Positions 7,767-16,527 are shown, counted from the first letter of the stretch. The stretch is 64,000 nucleotides of DNA from CAWBLP01 sp963721065 (GCA_963721065.1 CAVRHO010000001.1:992001-1056000); one strand, 5' to 3'. Program-made: numbers and translations. Notes: generated by a model not told the origin, from the sequence alone.

Positions 7767-8633
7767 TCAGTGCGCCATCAGCACCGGCAGGTCCGCCACC
7801 TGCAGCACCCGCCTGGTGAAGCCGCCGAACACGATCTGGCGCATGCGGCTGTGGCCATAGCCACCCATCACCAGCAGATCGGCCCCGATATCGGCGGCCG
7901 TCTTCAGCAGCGCGTCGGCCGGGTCGCGATCCTCCGGGGCAACGTGCTGCACCGTCACCGCGCGGTTGTGCCAGACCAGTGCCTGCCGCAGGCGTTCGCA
8001 GGAAGCCGGATCCGCATTCGGGTCCTCGGTCACCGACAGGATCACCACGCGCCGTGCGCCGGCCAGCAGCGGCAGCGCTGCCGCGACGGCGGTGGCGGCC
8101 TCCGCGGTGTCCTTCCAGGCGATCGCGATGGTCTGGCCAAGCTGCGCTGGCGGATGCGGCGGCACCAGCAGCAGCGGGCGACCGGTTTCCATCACCGCGG
8201 CATCCAGCACATCCAGCGGCGCGGATTTCTCGTCCCGCTCGCGGCCCAGCACCAGCAGGTCGGCGGTGCGGCCTTGCACCACCAGGCGGGCCGGCTCCTC
8301 ACCGGTTTCCTCGCGCCATTCGGCGGTCGGGCCGGGCGCGCCGATCGTGGTGGAGAGCGGGATCTTCTCGGCGGCACACAGCGCATGCACCGCGGCCTTC
8401 GCCCGGTCGTGGCGGGCCAGCGTGTCCTGTTCCAGCGATTCGATGATCTCGCCGATGCCGGCGCCGCCGCCGTATTCCGCCGAGGCCATCGGCACGATCA
8501 GTCGCTGCACGTCCAGCCGGACATGCAGGAACACCAGGTGGGCGTTGTGCAGGCGTGCCAGGGCGACCGCCGTGCGAAAGACAGGCTGATCGGCGTCCGA
8601 TCCGGTCGCCGGCACGAGAATGTATTTGAACAT
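7767..8633 (-). CDS. Universal stress protein, two tandem Usp domains
   Basis: 288 residues from ATG 8633, preceded by GGAGG; longer in-frame extensions run into a tandem repeat and are rejected. The N-terminal Usp domain starts MFKYILVPATGS and ends with ADLLVLGRERDE; the second domain starts TIAIAWKDTAEA and ends with the ATP-binding type signature VMGGYGHSRMRQIVFGG. Tandem UspA proteins are often induced by low oxygen in proteobacteria. An FNR/FixK-like box, TTGATCTGGGTCAA, lies about 50 bp upstream of the start, supporting that here. The GroES-like gene follows. Confidence 0.93.
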   Translation of the reverse strand: MFKYILVPATGSDADQPVFRTAVALARLHNAHLVFLHVRLDVQRLIVPMASAEYGGGAGIGEIIESLEQDTLARHDRAKAAVHALCAAEKIPLSTTIGAPGPTAEWREETGEEPARLVVQGRTADLLVLGRERDEKSAPLDVLDAAVMETGRPLLLVPPHPPAQLGQTIAIAWKDTAEAATAVAAALPLLAGARRVVILSVTEDPNADPASCERLRQALVWHNRAVTVQHVAPEDRDPADALLKTAADIGADLLVMGGYGHSRMRQIVFGGFTRRVLQVADLPVLMAH

Positions 8634-8684
8634 CGCGTCCTCCAACCCAGTGTCGGACGATGCCCGCCCTGGCAGGCGGCCTCC

Positions 8685-8698
8685 TTGATCTGGGTCAA
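8685..8698. promoter_or_regulatory. FNR/FixK-type box upstream of usp
   Basis: TTGATCTGGGTCAA matches TTGAT-N4-ATCAA with one difference (G for A in the second half). It is centred about 58 bp before the usp start on the minus strand, a typical class II activator position relative to a promoter. Confidence 0.7.
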
Positions 8699-8704
8699 CT
8701 TCAA

Positions 8705-8855
8705 CGCGACAGGCCAGGGCGGCCGAGGGCCAGGGCGGCGATGGGCCAAGGCAGCGACAGGCCAGGGCAGACAGCCAGGCGAGGCCCAAGGCGGCGATGG
8801 GCCAAGGCAGCGATGGGCCAGGGCAGCGATGGGCCAGGGCAGCGACGGGCCATCG
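8705..8855. repeat. Tandem repeat, 16-bp unit
   Basis: About nine imperfect units of the form GATGGGCCAGGGCAGC fill the middle of the usp/acs gap; the three around 8795-8845 are nearly identical. The 16-bp period shifts frame each unit, so it is not coding. Confidence 0.85.
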
Positions 8856-9046
8856 CGACCTTGAGCCCGCCGCATCGGCGCCAGGACGTTACCCCCGGCG
8901 GCTGGCTGCGGCGCCGGAGGAAGCGGGGCCGTGCATCCCGCCCGCTTATGGCGCTGGCGCCCGGTCGCCGCACTCACCGGTCGCGACCAGGACGCGAGAT
9001 GGACTGCCGGCCCGGGCTTTTCCAGGCGGTCCGCGATTTGTGCGGC

Positions 9047-9060
9047 TTGATTTCGATCAA
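9047..9060. promoter_or_regulatory. FNR/FixK-type box upstream of the acs-pdh cluster
   Basis: TTGATTTCGATCAA is a perfect TTGAT-N4-ATCAA palindrome, ending 55 bp before the acs start. It is the best FNR-family site in the window and predicts oxygen-controlled transcription of the six downstream genes. Confidence 0.82.
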
Positions 9061-9115
9061 TGAGCCGGTTCCGGCCCAGTTCTAGCGTGCGCGACATCAG
9101 GCTTGGGAGGGACTG

Positions 9116-10924
9116 ATGATGTCCGGACCGGACGCCGGTCGCGCCGCACTTGCAGAACGCTATCCGCGGATCGTCAAACCACGCGATGGCGCCGGGGTCT
9201 CCCCGAACCTGATGGACTATGACACGGCACGCCGTGGTTTCACCTGGAACGACGCGCGCCGCCGGCTGGACGGACTGCCCGGGGACAGGGGGCTGAACAT
9301 CGCCTATGAAGCGATCGATCGCCACGCCACCGGGCCACGAGCCGAGCGGGATGCGCTGCGCTGGATCGGGCGGTCGGGTGCGCGACGGACGTTCACCTAT
9401 CGTGCGATGCAGGCCGCCACCAACCGCTTCGCCAATGCGCTGGTCCGGCTGGGGCTGCACCCCGGCGACAGCGTGTTCGTCCTCTCCGGCCGCATTCCCG
9501 AGCTGTACATCAGCGTGCTCGGCGCGCTGAAAGCGAAATGCGTGGTCTCGCCGCTGTTTTCCGCCTTCGGGCCGGAACCGCTGGCCACGCGCCTGACCCT
9601 GGGCGAGGGCCGTGTTCTGGTCACCACCGCCAGCCTGTACCGCCGCAAGATCGCCGGGCTGCGTGCCAGCCTGCCGAAGTTGCAGCACGTGATCGTGGTG
9701 CCGGAGGAGGGGGAAGCGCCGGACGTTCCGGACACGCACGACTGGCAGCACCTGGTGGAAACGCAAAGCCCGGACTTCAGCATTCCGCCGACCGATCCGG
9801 AAGACCGCGCCCTGCTGCACTTCACCAGCGGCACCACCGGCCGGCCCAAGGGCGCCATTCATGTGCACCAGGCGGTGGTGACGCATCACATCACCGGCCG
9901 CTACGCGCTGGATCTGCATGAGGACGATATCTTCTGGTGCACCGCCGACCCCGGCTGGGTGACCGGCACCAGCTACGGCATCATCGCCCCGCTGACCAAC
10001 GGCGTGACCAGCGTCGTCGCCGAGGCGGAGTTCGACGCCGCTACCTGGTACGGCATTCTGCAACGCGAGCGCGTCTCCGTCTGGTACACCGCGCCGACTG
10101 CGGTCCGCATGATGATGAAGCTGGGGGTGGAGGCGGTGCGCGGCTACGACCTGTCGTCGCTGCGCTTCCTGGCCAGCGTGGGCGAGCCGCTGAACCCGGA
10201 AGCGGTGGTCTGGGGCCAGCAGGCGTTCGGCCGGCCGTTCCACGACAACTGGTGGCAGACCGAAACCGGCGGAATCATGATCGCCAACTTCGCGGCGATG
10301 GATGTGAAGCCCGGCTCGATGGGCCGACCACTGCCCGGCATCGACGCCGCCATCCTGCGGCACAATGCCGACGGCAGCGTCACGCCGATCGAACAGCCGA
10401 TGGTCGAGGGCGAGCTCGCCCTGCGGGCCGGCTGGCCGTCGATGATGCGCGGCTACCTGAACGAGGAGGCCCGCTATCGCAAATGCTTCGTCGGCGACTG
10501 GTACCTGACCGGCGACCTGGCGATGCGCGATGCGGATGGCTACTACTGGTTCGTCGGCCGCGCCGATGACGTGATCAAGTCCTCCGGCCACCTGATCGGG
10601 CCGTTCGAGGTGGAAAGCGCCCTGATGGAACACCCGGCGGTCGCCGAGGTGGGGGTGATCGGCAAGCCCGATCCGATGGCCGGCGAGATCGTCAAGGCGT
10701 TCGTCGCACTCAAGCCCGGCTTCACCGCTTCGGAAGCGCTGCGTCGTGAGCTTCTGGGTCATGCGCGCAAGCATCTGGGTGCGGTGGTGGCGCCGAAGGA
10801 GATCGATTTCAGCCCCGGCCTGCCGCGCACCCGCAGCGGCAAGATCATGCGCCGTTTGCTGAAGGCCCGCGAACTCGGCCTGCCGGAAGGCGATCTGTCC
10901 ACGCTGGAAAGCGACGCGCGATGA
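9116..10924 (+). CDS. acsA: AMP-forming acetyl-CoA synthetase
   Basis: Activates acetate (or a related short acid) to the acyl-CoA via an acyl-AMP intermediate. 602 residues, close to the shorter Bacillus AcsA type rather than the 650-residue Acs. The P-loop-like HFTSGTTGRPKGAIH is near residue 238, with NWWQTETGGIM, WYLTGDLAMRD and SSGHLIGPFEVE following. The C-terminal catalytic Lys lies in RTRSGKIMRR near residue 575. ATG 9116 has GGGAGG at 9105-9110 (a second ATG follows at 9119). The stop overlaps the next start as ATGA, so it leads a translationally coupled run behind the FNR-type box. Substrate specificity is inferred. Confidence 0.93.
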   Translation: MMSGPDAGRAALAERYPRIVKPRDGAGVSPNLMDYDTARRGFTWNDARRRLDGLPGDRGLNIAYEAIDRHATGPRAERDALRWIGRSGARRTFTYRAMQAATNRFANALVRLGLHPGDSVFVLSGRIPELYISVLGALKAKCVVSPLFSAFGPEPLATRLTLGEGRVLVTTASLYRRKIAGLRASLPKLQHVIVVPEEGEAPDVPDTHDWQHLVETQSPDFSIPPTDPEDRALLHFTSGTTGRPKGAIHVHQAVVTHHITGRYALDLHEDDIFWCTADPGWVTGTSYGIIAPLTNGVTSVVAEAEFDAATWYGILQRERVSVWYTAPTAVRMMMKLGVEAVRGYDLSSLRFLASVGEPLNPEAVVWGQQAFGRPFHDNWWQTETGGIMIANFAAMDVKPGSMGRPLPGIDAAILRHNADGSVTPIEQPMVEGELALRAGWPSMMRGYLNEEARYRKCFVGDWYLTGDLAMRDADGYYWFVGRADDVIKSSGHLIGPFEVESALMEHPAVAEVGVIGKPDPMAGEIVKAFVALKPGFTASEALRRELLGHARKHLGAVVAPKEIDFSPGLPRTRSGKIMRRLLKARELGLPEGDLSTLESDAR

Positions 10925-11907
10925 ACGACAAGGTGCACCTGGACCACACGCATGTCCGCCACCTGCTGACGGCGATGCTGCGCATCCGGCGGTTCGAGGA
11001 GAAGTGCTTCGAGCTTTACACGCTGGAGAAGATCCGCGGCTTCATGCACCTCTACGACGGGGAAGAAGCGGTGTCGGTCGGCGTGATCGAGGCGTTGCAG
11101 CCGCAGGATGCCGTCATCGCCACCTATCGCGAGCACGGCCAGGCGTTGGCGCGCGGCATCGGCATGAACGCGCTGATGGCGGAGATGTACGGCAAGCAGG
11201 AAGGCTGCTGCCGTGGCCGCGGCGGCTCGATGCACGTGTTCGATCGGGCGACGCGGTTCTACGGCGGCAATGCCATCGTCGGCGGCGGATTGCCGCTGGC
11301 GGTCGGCGTCGCGCTGGGCGACAAGATGCTGGGGCAACGGTCTGTGGTGGCGTGCTTCTTCGGCGAAGGCGCGGTGGATGAAGGCTCGTTCCACGAAAGC
11401 ATGAACCTGGCGGCGCTGTGGCAGTTGCCGGTGTTGTTCGTGTGCGAGAACAACCGCTACTCCATGGGCACGGCGGTGGAACGCGCCGAGGCGGAGACCG
11501 AAATCGCACGCAAGGCCGCTGCCTATCGCATCGCCAGCGAGGCGGTGGACGGCATGGATGTGGTCAGGGTGGAGGTCGCGGCCCGGCGCCTGGTCGGCGA
11601 GATCCGCAACACCGGCACGCCGCGCCTGCTGGAATGCCGCACCTATCGCTACCGCGCGCATTCCATGTTCGACGCGCAGCTCTATCGCCCCAGGCAGGAG
11701 ATCGAGGCCTGGCGGGCCCGCGACCCGATCGCGCAGCTCCAGGCCTGGCTGCAGCAGAACGGCATGATCCACGCGGAGGAAGTCGCCGCGATCGAAGCCG
11801 ATATCGCCGCGGAGATCGACGCCGCCATCGCGTTCGCCGAAGCAGGAAGCTGGGAGCCGGTGGAAGAGCTGGAACGCTACACCATCATGGATCGGGTGCC
11901 GCAATGA
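10921..11907 (+). CDS. pdhA: 2-oxoacid (pyruvate) dehydrogenase E1 alpha subunit
   Basis: With the next gene it forms the thiamine-diphosphate-dependent E1 heterotetramer that decarboxylates pyruvate or a related 2-oxoacid. Recognisable elements are RIRRFEEKCFELYT, RGFMHLYDGEEAVSVG, TYREHGQALARG, GRGGSMHVFD, and the ThDP/Mg motif from FFGEGAVDEG (about residue 145) to VCENNRYSMGT. 328 residues is normal for E1 alpha. Start and stop both lie in ATGA overlaps with neighbours. The pattern is nearer PDH/acetoin dehydrogenase than branched-chain E1; pyruvate is the likely substrate, not proven. Confidence 0.93.
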   Translation: MNDKVHLDHTHVRHLLTAMLRIRRFEEKCFELYTLEKIRGFMHLYDGEEAVSVGVIEALQPQDAVIATYREHGQALARGIGMNALMAEMYGKQEGCCRGRGGSMHVFDRATRFYGGNAIVGGGLPLAVGVALGDKMLGQRSVVACFFGEGAVDEGSFHESMNLAALWQLPVLFVCENNRYSMGTAVERAEAETEIARKAAAYRIASEAVDGMDVVRVEVAARRLVGEIRNTGTPRLLECRTYRYRAHSMFDAQLYRPRQEIEAWRARDPIAQLQAWLQQNGMIHAEEVAAIEADIAAEIDAAIAFAEAGSWEPVEELERYTIMDRVPQ

Positions 11908-12911
11908 GCGCCGCACAGGAACTGCAACAGCCGCAGCGCATGACCTATCGCGAGGCCTGCAAGCAGGCGATCCGCGATGCCATCCTGGCCGACCCCCGCG
12001 TGTTCCTGATGGGCGAGGACGTCGCCCGCTACGGCGGCTGCTACGCGGTGACCAAGGGCCTGGCCGACGAACTGGGCGAAGACCGCATCCGCGACACGCC
12101 ACTGAGCGAGGGCGCCTATATGGGCGCCGGCATCGGCGCGGCGATCGCCGGCATGCGTCCCATCGTCGAGATCATGACGGTGAATTTCAGCCTGTTGGCG
12201 TTGGACCAGATCGTCAACAACGCCGCGACCATCCCGCACATGTCGGGCGGCCAGTTCGCCGTGCCGCTGGTGATCCGCATGGCCACCGGCGCCGGCCGGC
12301 AACTGGCGGCGCAGCACTCGCACAGCCTGGAGGGCTGGTACGCCCACATCCCCGGCATCAAGGTGCTGGCGCCGGCCACGCTGGAGGACGCGCGCTACAT
12401 GCTGCAGCCGGCGCTGGACGATCCCAACCCGGTGCTGATCTTCGAGCATGTCATGCTGTACAACCGCGAGGACGCGCTCGATCCGGGTGTCACCGCGGTT
12501 GACATCAGCTCGGCGAAAATCCGCCGACCGGGGCGCGATGTTTCGCTGATCACCTATGGCGGGTCGCTGTTCAAGACTCTGGAGGCGGCGGACACGTTGC
12601 AGCAGGAGGGCATCGAGGCGGAGGTGATCGACCTGCGCGTCCTTCGTCCCCTGGACATGCCGACGGTGCTGGCATCGGTCGCGCGCACACGGCGGGCGGT
12701 GATCATCGACGAGGGCTGGAAATCCGGCTCGCTGTCGGCGGAAGTCGCCACGCGCATCGTCGAGGGCGCGTTCTTCGAACTGGACGCGCCGATCCGCCGG
12801 ATCTGCGCGCGTGAGGTGCCGATCCCCTATCCGGCGCACCTGGAGCAGGCCGCGCTGCCGCAGGCACCGGCGATCGTCGCCGCCGCGCGGAGCCTGGTGA
12901 AACCCACATGA
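11904..12911 (+). CDS. pdhB: 2-oxoacid (pyruvate) dehydrogenase E1 beta subunit
   Basis: 335 residues from ATG 11904 (MSAAQELQQPQRMTYREA). The family core includes VFLMGEDVARYGG, DTPLSEGAYMGAGIGAA, MTVNFSLLALDQIVNNA, and the transketolase C-terminal domain from RDVSLITYGGS through VIDLRVLRPLDM to IIDEGWKSGS. It supplies the transketolase Pyr and C-terminal domains of E1. The ATGA overlaps on both sides imply coupled translation with E1 alpha and E2. In contrast to many alphaproteobacterial pdhB genes it lacks an N-terminal lipoyl domain. Confidence 0.93.
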   Translation: MSAAQELQQPQRMTYREACKQAIRDAILADPRVFLMGEDVARYGGCYAVTKGLADELGEDRIRDTPLSEGAYMGAGIGAAIAGMRPIVEIMTVNFSLLALDQIVNNAATIPHMSGGQFAVPLVIRMATGAGRQLAAQHSHSLEGWYAHIPGIKVLAPATLEDARYMLQPALDDPNPVLIFEHVMLYNREDALDPGVTAVDISSAKIRRPGRDVSLITYGGSLFKTLEAADTLQQEGIEAEVIDLRVLRPLDMPTVLASVARTRRAVIIDEGWKSGSLSAEVATRIVEGAFFELDAPIRRICAREVPIPYPAHLEQAALPQAPAIVAAARSLVKPT

Positions 12912-14338
12912 TCGAGTTCCGCATGCCCTCACTGGGCGCCGATATGGAAGCGGGCACGCTGGTCGAGTGGCTGGTGCATCCCGGCGATCACGTGAAGCGC
13001 GGCGACGTGGTGGCGGTGGTGGAGACACAAAAGGGCGCCATCGATATCGAGATCTTCAACGACGGCACGGTGTCGGAACTGACCGTGCCGATCGGCGAAC
13101 GCGTGCCGGTGGGCACGGTGCTGGCGCGCCTGAATGGCGGCGGCGCGTCTGCGGTGGCGCCGCCAGCGCCGGCGTCGCCCGCTCGTCCGCCGCAGTCCGT
13201 GCCCCGGCCGCCGCAAGCCCAGCCGGACGTTGCCTTGCCGGCCGCTCCTCGGCTGCCGCCGGCCCCGGGGGATATCCCGCCGCACGCCGCTCCTCGATCG
13301 CCGCCGGCCCCGGAGGGTGTTCCGCCGCAGGTAAAGCGTCAGCCGGTGCCGTCGCGGCAACAGCCCCCAACCCCTGCCCAGGTGTCGCCCGCCGCCTGGC
13401 CGATGTCCGCGTCTTCGGTCGTGGAAGAACGCTTGCGGGCGTCACCCGTGGCGCGCCGGCGCGCCGCCGAACGCGGGATCGAGTTGGGGGACCTGCACGG
13501 CAGCGGGCCGGGCGGCGCGATCACGCTGGCGGATGTCGAAGCCGCCGGGCAGGCTGCATCTGCCCGGACACCTGCCGCGACGCCGTCACCCGCGCCAGCC
13601 ACCGCACCCGCGCCAGCCACCGCACCCGCGCCAGCCACCGCACCCGCGTCACCGCGGCGCCGCGCGGGGTTCGATCCCGCGGCAATGCGCCAGGCGATCG
13701 GCGCCGCGATGAGCCGGTCGAAGCGGGAGATCCCGCACTATTACCTGACGCAGACGCTGGACGTGTCGGTCGCCCTGGCACGGTTGGAAGCGCTGAACGC
13801 CGACCGGCCGCCGCCGGAGCGCATCCTGCCGGCCGCCCTGTTCCTGCGTGCGATCGCGCTGGCCGTGGCGAAGATGCCCGACCTGAACGGCTACTGGGAA
13901 AACGGCGCGTTCCGCCCCGGCGACGGCATACATATCGGCTGGGCCATTGCATTGCGTGGCGGCGGGTTGGTGGCGCCGGCAATCCGGGATGCGGACCAGC
14001 GCTCGCTGGACGAGATCATGGCGGCCATGCGCGACCTGGTGCTGCGCGCCCGCAGCGCCGGCCTGCGCAGTTCGGAACTCAGCGACCCCACCATCACCGT
14101 CACCAGCCTGGGCGAGCGTGGCGCGGAAACCGTGCTGCCGATCATCTACCCGCCGCAGGTGGCGATGGTGGGCATCGGCCGCGTCGTCACACGCCCCTGG
14201 GTGGTGGACGGCGCCATCGGCCCGCGCCCCATCGTTACCTTCACCCTGGCCGGCGATCACCGTGCCAGCGACGGCCATCGCGGCGGGCTGCTGCTGGCCG
14301 GTATCGAACGCCTGCTGCAGGAGGCAGACACGCTATGA
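12908..14338 (+). CDS. pdhC: Dihydrolipoamide acyltransferase E2
   Basis: 476 residues. A single lipoyl domain at about 1-75 has the lipoylation Lys42 in VVETQKGAIDIE. Long Ala/Pro linkers follow, then a peripheral-subunit-binding domain near 175-215 (ASPVARRRAAERGI, GSGPGGAITLADV). A second linker contains a six-residue repeat, APATAP, encoded by three 18-bp units around 13590-13650. The acyltransferase domain ends with the catalytic DHRASDGHRGG near residues 449-459. It transfers the acyl group from lipoate to CoA. No E3 (lpd) gene is in the cluster. It starts and ends in ATGA overlaps, the latter with an acyl carrier protein gene, which is unusual for a PDH operon. Confidence 0.92.
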   Translation: MIEFRMPSLGADMEAGTLVEWLVHPGDHVKRGDVVAVVETQKGAIDIEIFNDGTVSELTVPIGERVPVGTVLARLNGGGASAVAPPAPASPARPPQSVPRPPQAQPDVALPAAPRLPPAPGDIPPHAAPRSPPAPEGVPPQVKRQPVPSRQQPPTPAQVSPAAWPMSASSVVEERLRASPVARRRAAERGIELGDLHGSGPGGAITLADVEAAGQAASARTPAATPSPAPATAPAPATAPAPATAPASPRRRAGFDPAAMRQAIGAAMSRSKREIPHYYLTQTLDVSVALARLEALNADRPPPERILPAALFLRAIALAVAKMPDLNGYWENGAFRPGDGIHIGWAIALRGGGLVAPAIRDADQRSLDEIMAAMRDLVLRARSAGLRSSELSDPTITVTSLGERGAETVLPIIYPPQVAMVGIGRVVTRPWVVDGAIGPRPIVTFTLAGDHRASDGHRGGLLLAGIERLLQEADTL

Positions 14339-14571
14339 ACCAGGCAGAAGCCAAGGCCCTGATTGCCGACGTGCTGGCGGGCATCGCCCCGGAGGCGAAC
14401 CTCGCCGCCGTCCCCGGCAACGCCGAACTGCGCGATGAACTCGATCTCGACTCGATGGATTTCCTGAATTTCGTCGCCGCGCTGCATGAGCGCACCCGCA
14501 TCGACATTCCGGAGTCGGACTATCCCAGGCTTTCCACACTGGACGGCGCGGTCGCCTATCTCGCCCGTTGA
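14335..14571 (+). CDS. Free-standing acyl carrier protein
   Basis: 78 residues, starting in an ATGA overlap with the E2 gene. The ACP core is plain: ELRDELDLDSMDFLNFVAAL, with the phosphopantetheine-accepting Ser in LDSMD, followed by RIDIPESDYPRLSTLDGAVAYL. The helix layout and acidity suit a carrier protein. It is not next to any fab or polyketide genes, so it is not an obvious fatty-acid ACP. Its tight coupling to E2 suggests a dedicated role with the acetyl or acyl group made by the cluster, but the partner is unknown. Confidence 0.9.
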   Translation: MNQAEAKALIADVLAGIAPEANLAAVPGNAELRDELDLDSMDFLNFVAALHERTRIDIPESDYPRLSTLDGAVAYLAR

Positions 14572-14586
14572 CGGGTGACGCGCGCG

Positions 14587-16242
14587 ATGGATGCGGTGAA
14601 CCTGCGGCGCTACGAGCATCTCAGCCCGTTCGAGATCAAGGATGAGCTGATCCGCCTGGCGCGCGAGGCGGGCCACACGTCCGCGCACGCCTTTCTCAAT
14701 GCCGGGCGCGGCAACCCGAACTGGGTGGCTACCCGGGCGCGTGCAGCGTTCTTCCTGCTGGGCCAGTTCGCCATCGGCGAGTCCATCCGCGTGTTGCACG
14801 ATCCGGCGGGCATCGGCGGGATGCCCGATCCGGCCGGAATCGCTGACCGGCTGGATGCGTGGCTGGCAGCGCAACCGGAGAACGACGCGGTTGCCACCGT
14901 TCGCAGCGTGCTGGATCACGCCTTCGGCCGGTTCGGCTTTCAGCGCGATGCGTTCGTGCACGAACTGGTGGACGCAATCACCGGCGACAATTACCCGGTG
15001 CCGGACCGCATGCTGGCCCATGCCGAACAGGTGGTGCACGAATACCTGCTGTCCGCGCTGTGCGGGCTGCCGCGCCCGCCGGGCAAATTCGACCTGTTCG
15101 CGGTGGAGGGCGGCACGGCAGCGATCTGCTACGTCTTCCGCGCCCTCAGGGCCAATCGCCTGCTGCGCCCCGGCGATCACATCGCGCTCGGCACGCCGAT
15201 CTTCACGCCGTACCTCGACATACCGGAGCTCGAGGATTACGGGCTGCACCCGGTCTATGTCGATGCGCCGCAGGACAACGGCTTCCAGTACACCGATGCC
15301 GAACTGGCGAAGCTGACCGATCCGCGGGTGAAGGCGTTCTTCCTGGTCAACCCGGGCAATCCGACCTCGGTGGCGATCAGCCCGCAGGTGCGCGACAAGA
15401 TCGCAACGCTGGTGCGGACGCAGCGGCCGGACCTGATGCTGCTGACCGACGACGTGTACGCCACCTTCGTGGATGACTTCCGCTCGCTGCTGGGCGAACT
15501 GCCGCACAACACGATCGGGGTGTACTCCTACTCCAAGTATTTCGGCTGCACCGGCTGGCGGCTGGGGGTGATCGCGATCCACCAGGACAATGTGTTCGAC
15601 CGCCGGATCGCCGTCCTGCCGGAGACCGACCGCCAGGCGCTGGCGAAACGCTACGGCACGCTTGCGCCGGAGCCGGCCCGGCTGCGCTTCATCGACCGGC
15701 TGGTGGCGGACAGCCGCGATGTGGCGCTGAACCACACGTCCGGCCTGTCCACGCCGCAACAGGCCATGATGACATTGTTTTCGCTGGTGGAACTCTGCGA
15801 CCGGCAGCACGCCTATCGGCAGGCCTGCATCGGGATCCTGCGACGCCGGGTCGCGGCTTTGCTGGACGGGCTGGGGCTGGCGGTGCAGCCCGGGCCGCTG
15901 TTCGACAACTATTACGGCCTGGTCGATCTGGAATTCTGGCTATGCCGCTTCCTGGGCCCCCAGGCGGCGCAGTTCATCAAGCAGCATGTGCATCCGCTGG
16001 ACATCGTGTTTCGCCTGGCCCGTGACCACGGGATCGTGCTGCTGAACGGCGGCGGCTTCCATGCGCCGGACTGGTCGGTGCGGGTGTCGTTCGCCAACCT
16101 GAACGATGACACCTACGACGATATCGGCCGGGCGATCCGCGCCATTGCCCGCGAGTACGAGCAGGCGTTCCGCGCCGCGCAGCAGCGCGGTGGCGCGCCA
16201 CCCCCGGCCGGGCATTGCTGGCCGACGGAGCCGACGTCATGA
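14587..16242 (+). CDS. asdA: Aspartate 4-decarboxylase / aspartate aminotransferase
   Basis: PLP enzyme that converts L-aspartate to L-alanine and CO2 and has side aminotransferase activity. The family opening LSPFEIKDELIRLA and HAFLNAGRGNPNW are clear. So are AVEGGTAAICYVFRA, FFLVNPGNPTSVAIS and the PLP-binding Lys in YSYSKYFGCTGWRLG (about residue 317). ATG 14587 is preferred on homology; a GTG at 14575, four codons earlier, is possible. About 551 residues, slightly long because of a Pro/Gly-rich tail. It starts 15 bp after the ACP stop and is probably cotranscribed. Alanine formation from aspartate would link to pyruvate, the likely substrate of the upstream complex. Confidence 0.9.
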   Translation: MDAVNLRRYEHLSPFEIKDELIRLAREAGHTSAHAFLNAGRGNPNWVATRARAAFFLLGQFAIGESIRVLHDPAGIGGMPDPAGIADRLDAWLAAQPENDAVATVRSVLDHAFGRFGFQRDAFVHELVDAITGDNYPVPDRMLAHAEQVVHEYLLSALCGLPRPPGKFDLFAVEGGTAAICYVFRALRANRLLRPGDHIALGTPIFTPYLDIPELEDYGLHPVYVDAPQDNGFQYTDAELAKLTDPRVKAFFLVNPGNPTSVAISPQVRDKIATLVRTQRPDLMLLTDDVYATFVDDFRSLLGELPHNTIGVYSYSKYFGCTGWRLGVIAIHQDNVFDRRIAVLPETDRQALAKRYGTLAPEPARLRFIDRLVADSRDVALNHTSGLSTPQQAMMTLFSLVELCDRQHAYRQACIGILRRRVAALLDGLGLAVQPGPLFDNYYGLVDLEFWLCRFLGPQAAQFIKQHVHPLDIVFRLARDHGIVLLNGGGFHAPDWSVRVSFANLNDDTYDDIGRAIRAIAREYEQAFRAAQQRGGAPPPAGHCWPTEPTS

Positions 16243-16421
16243 CGCATGAGGCTGCCGAACGTCCGGCAGTCCGGGTGGCGGATGGCATCAGGCGTGCAGA
16301 GTGTGATGCGCGAGGGCCTGTCACCCACGACCTCTACCGCGTGCAGTGAAGGCAAGGTGTGGATGGCCGGCCTTTGTCTTCATGCGCGCGAAAACTGGTG
16401 TGCAGGTCTCCCACAGATGCG

Positions 16422-16527
16422 GTCATGGCCGGGCTTGACCCGGCCATCTACCCCGTAACGATCGGGCCGGTGTGCAAGCGAACACGTCTGGACGGGGGTA
16501 GATGGCCGGGTCGAGCCCGGCCATGAC
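16422..16527 (+). repeat. 106-bp hairpin repeat, family A, copy 1
   Basis: Arms GTCATGGCCGGGCTTGAC... and ...GTCGAGCCCGGCCATGAC are about 33 bp, nearly perfectly complementary and themselves palindromic. They flank a core with CGATCGGGCCGGTGTGCAA and CACGTCTGGACGGGGG. The same core occurs at 61285 in this orientation and at 40382 and 46505 inverted. Confidence 0.85.

Noticed and set aside
16422..16527. Rho-independent terminator
   Set aside because: Too long, with a conserved core shared by distant copies and no T-run; better treated as a dispersed repeat.
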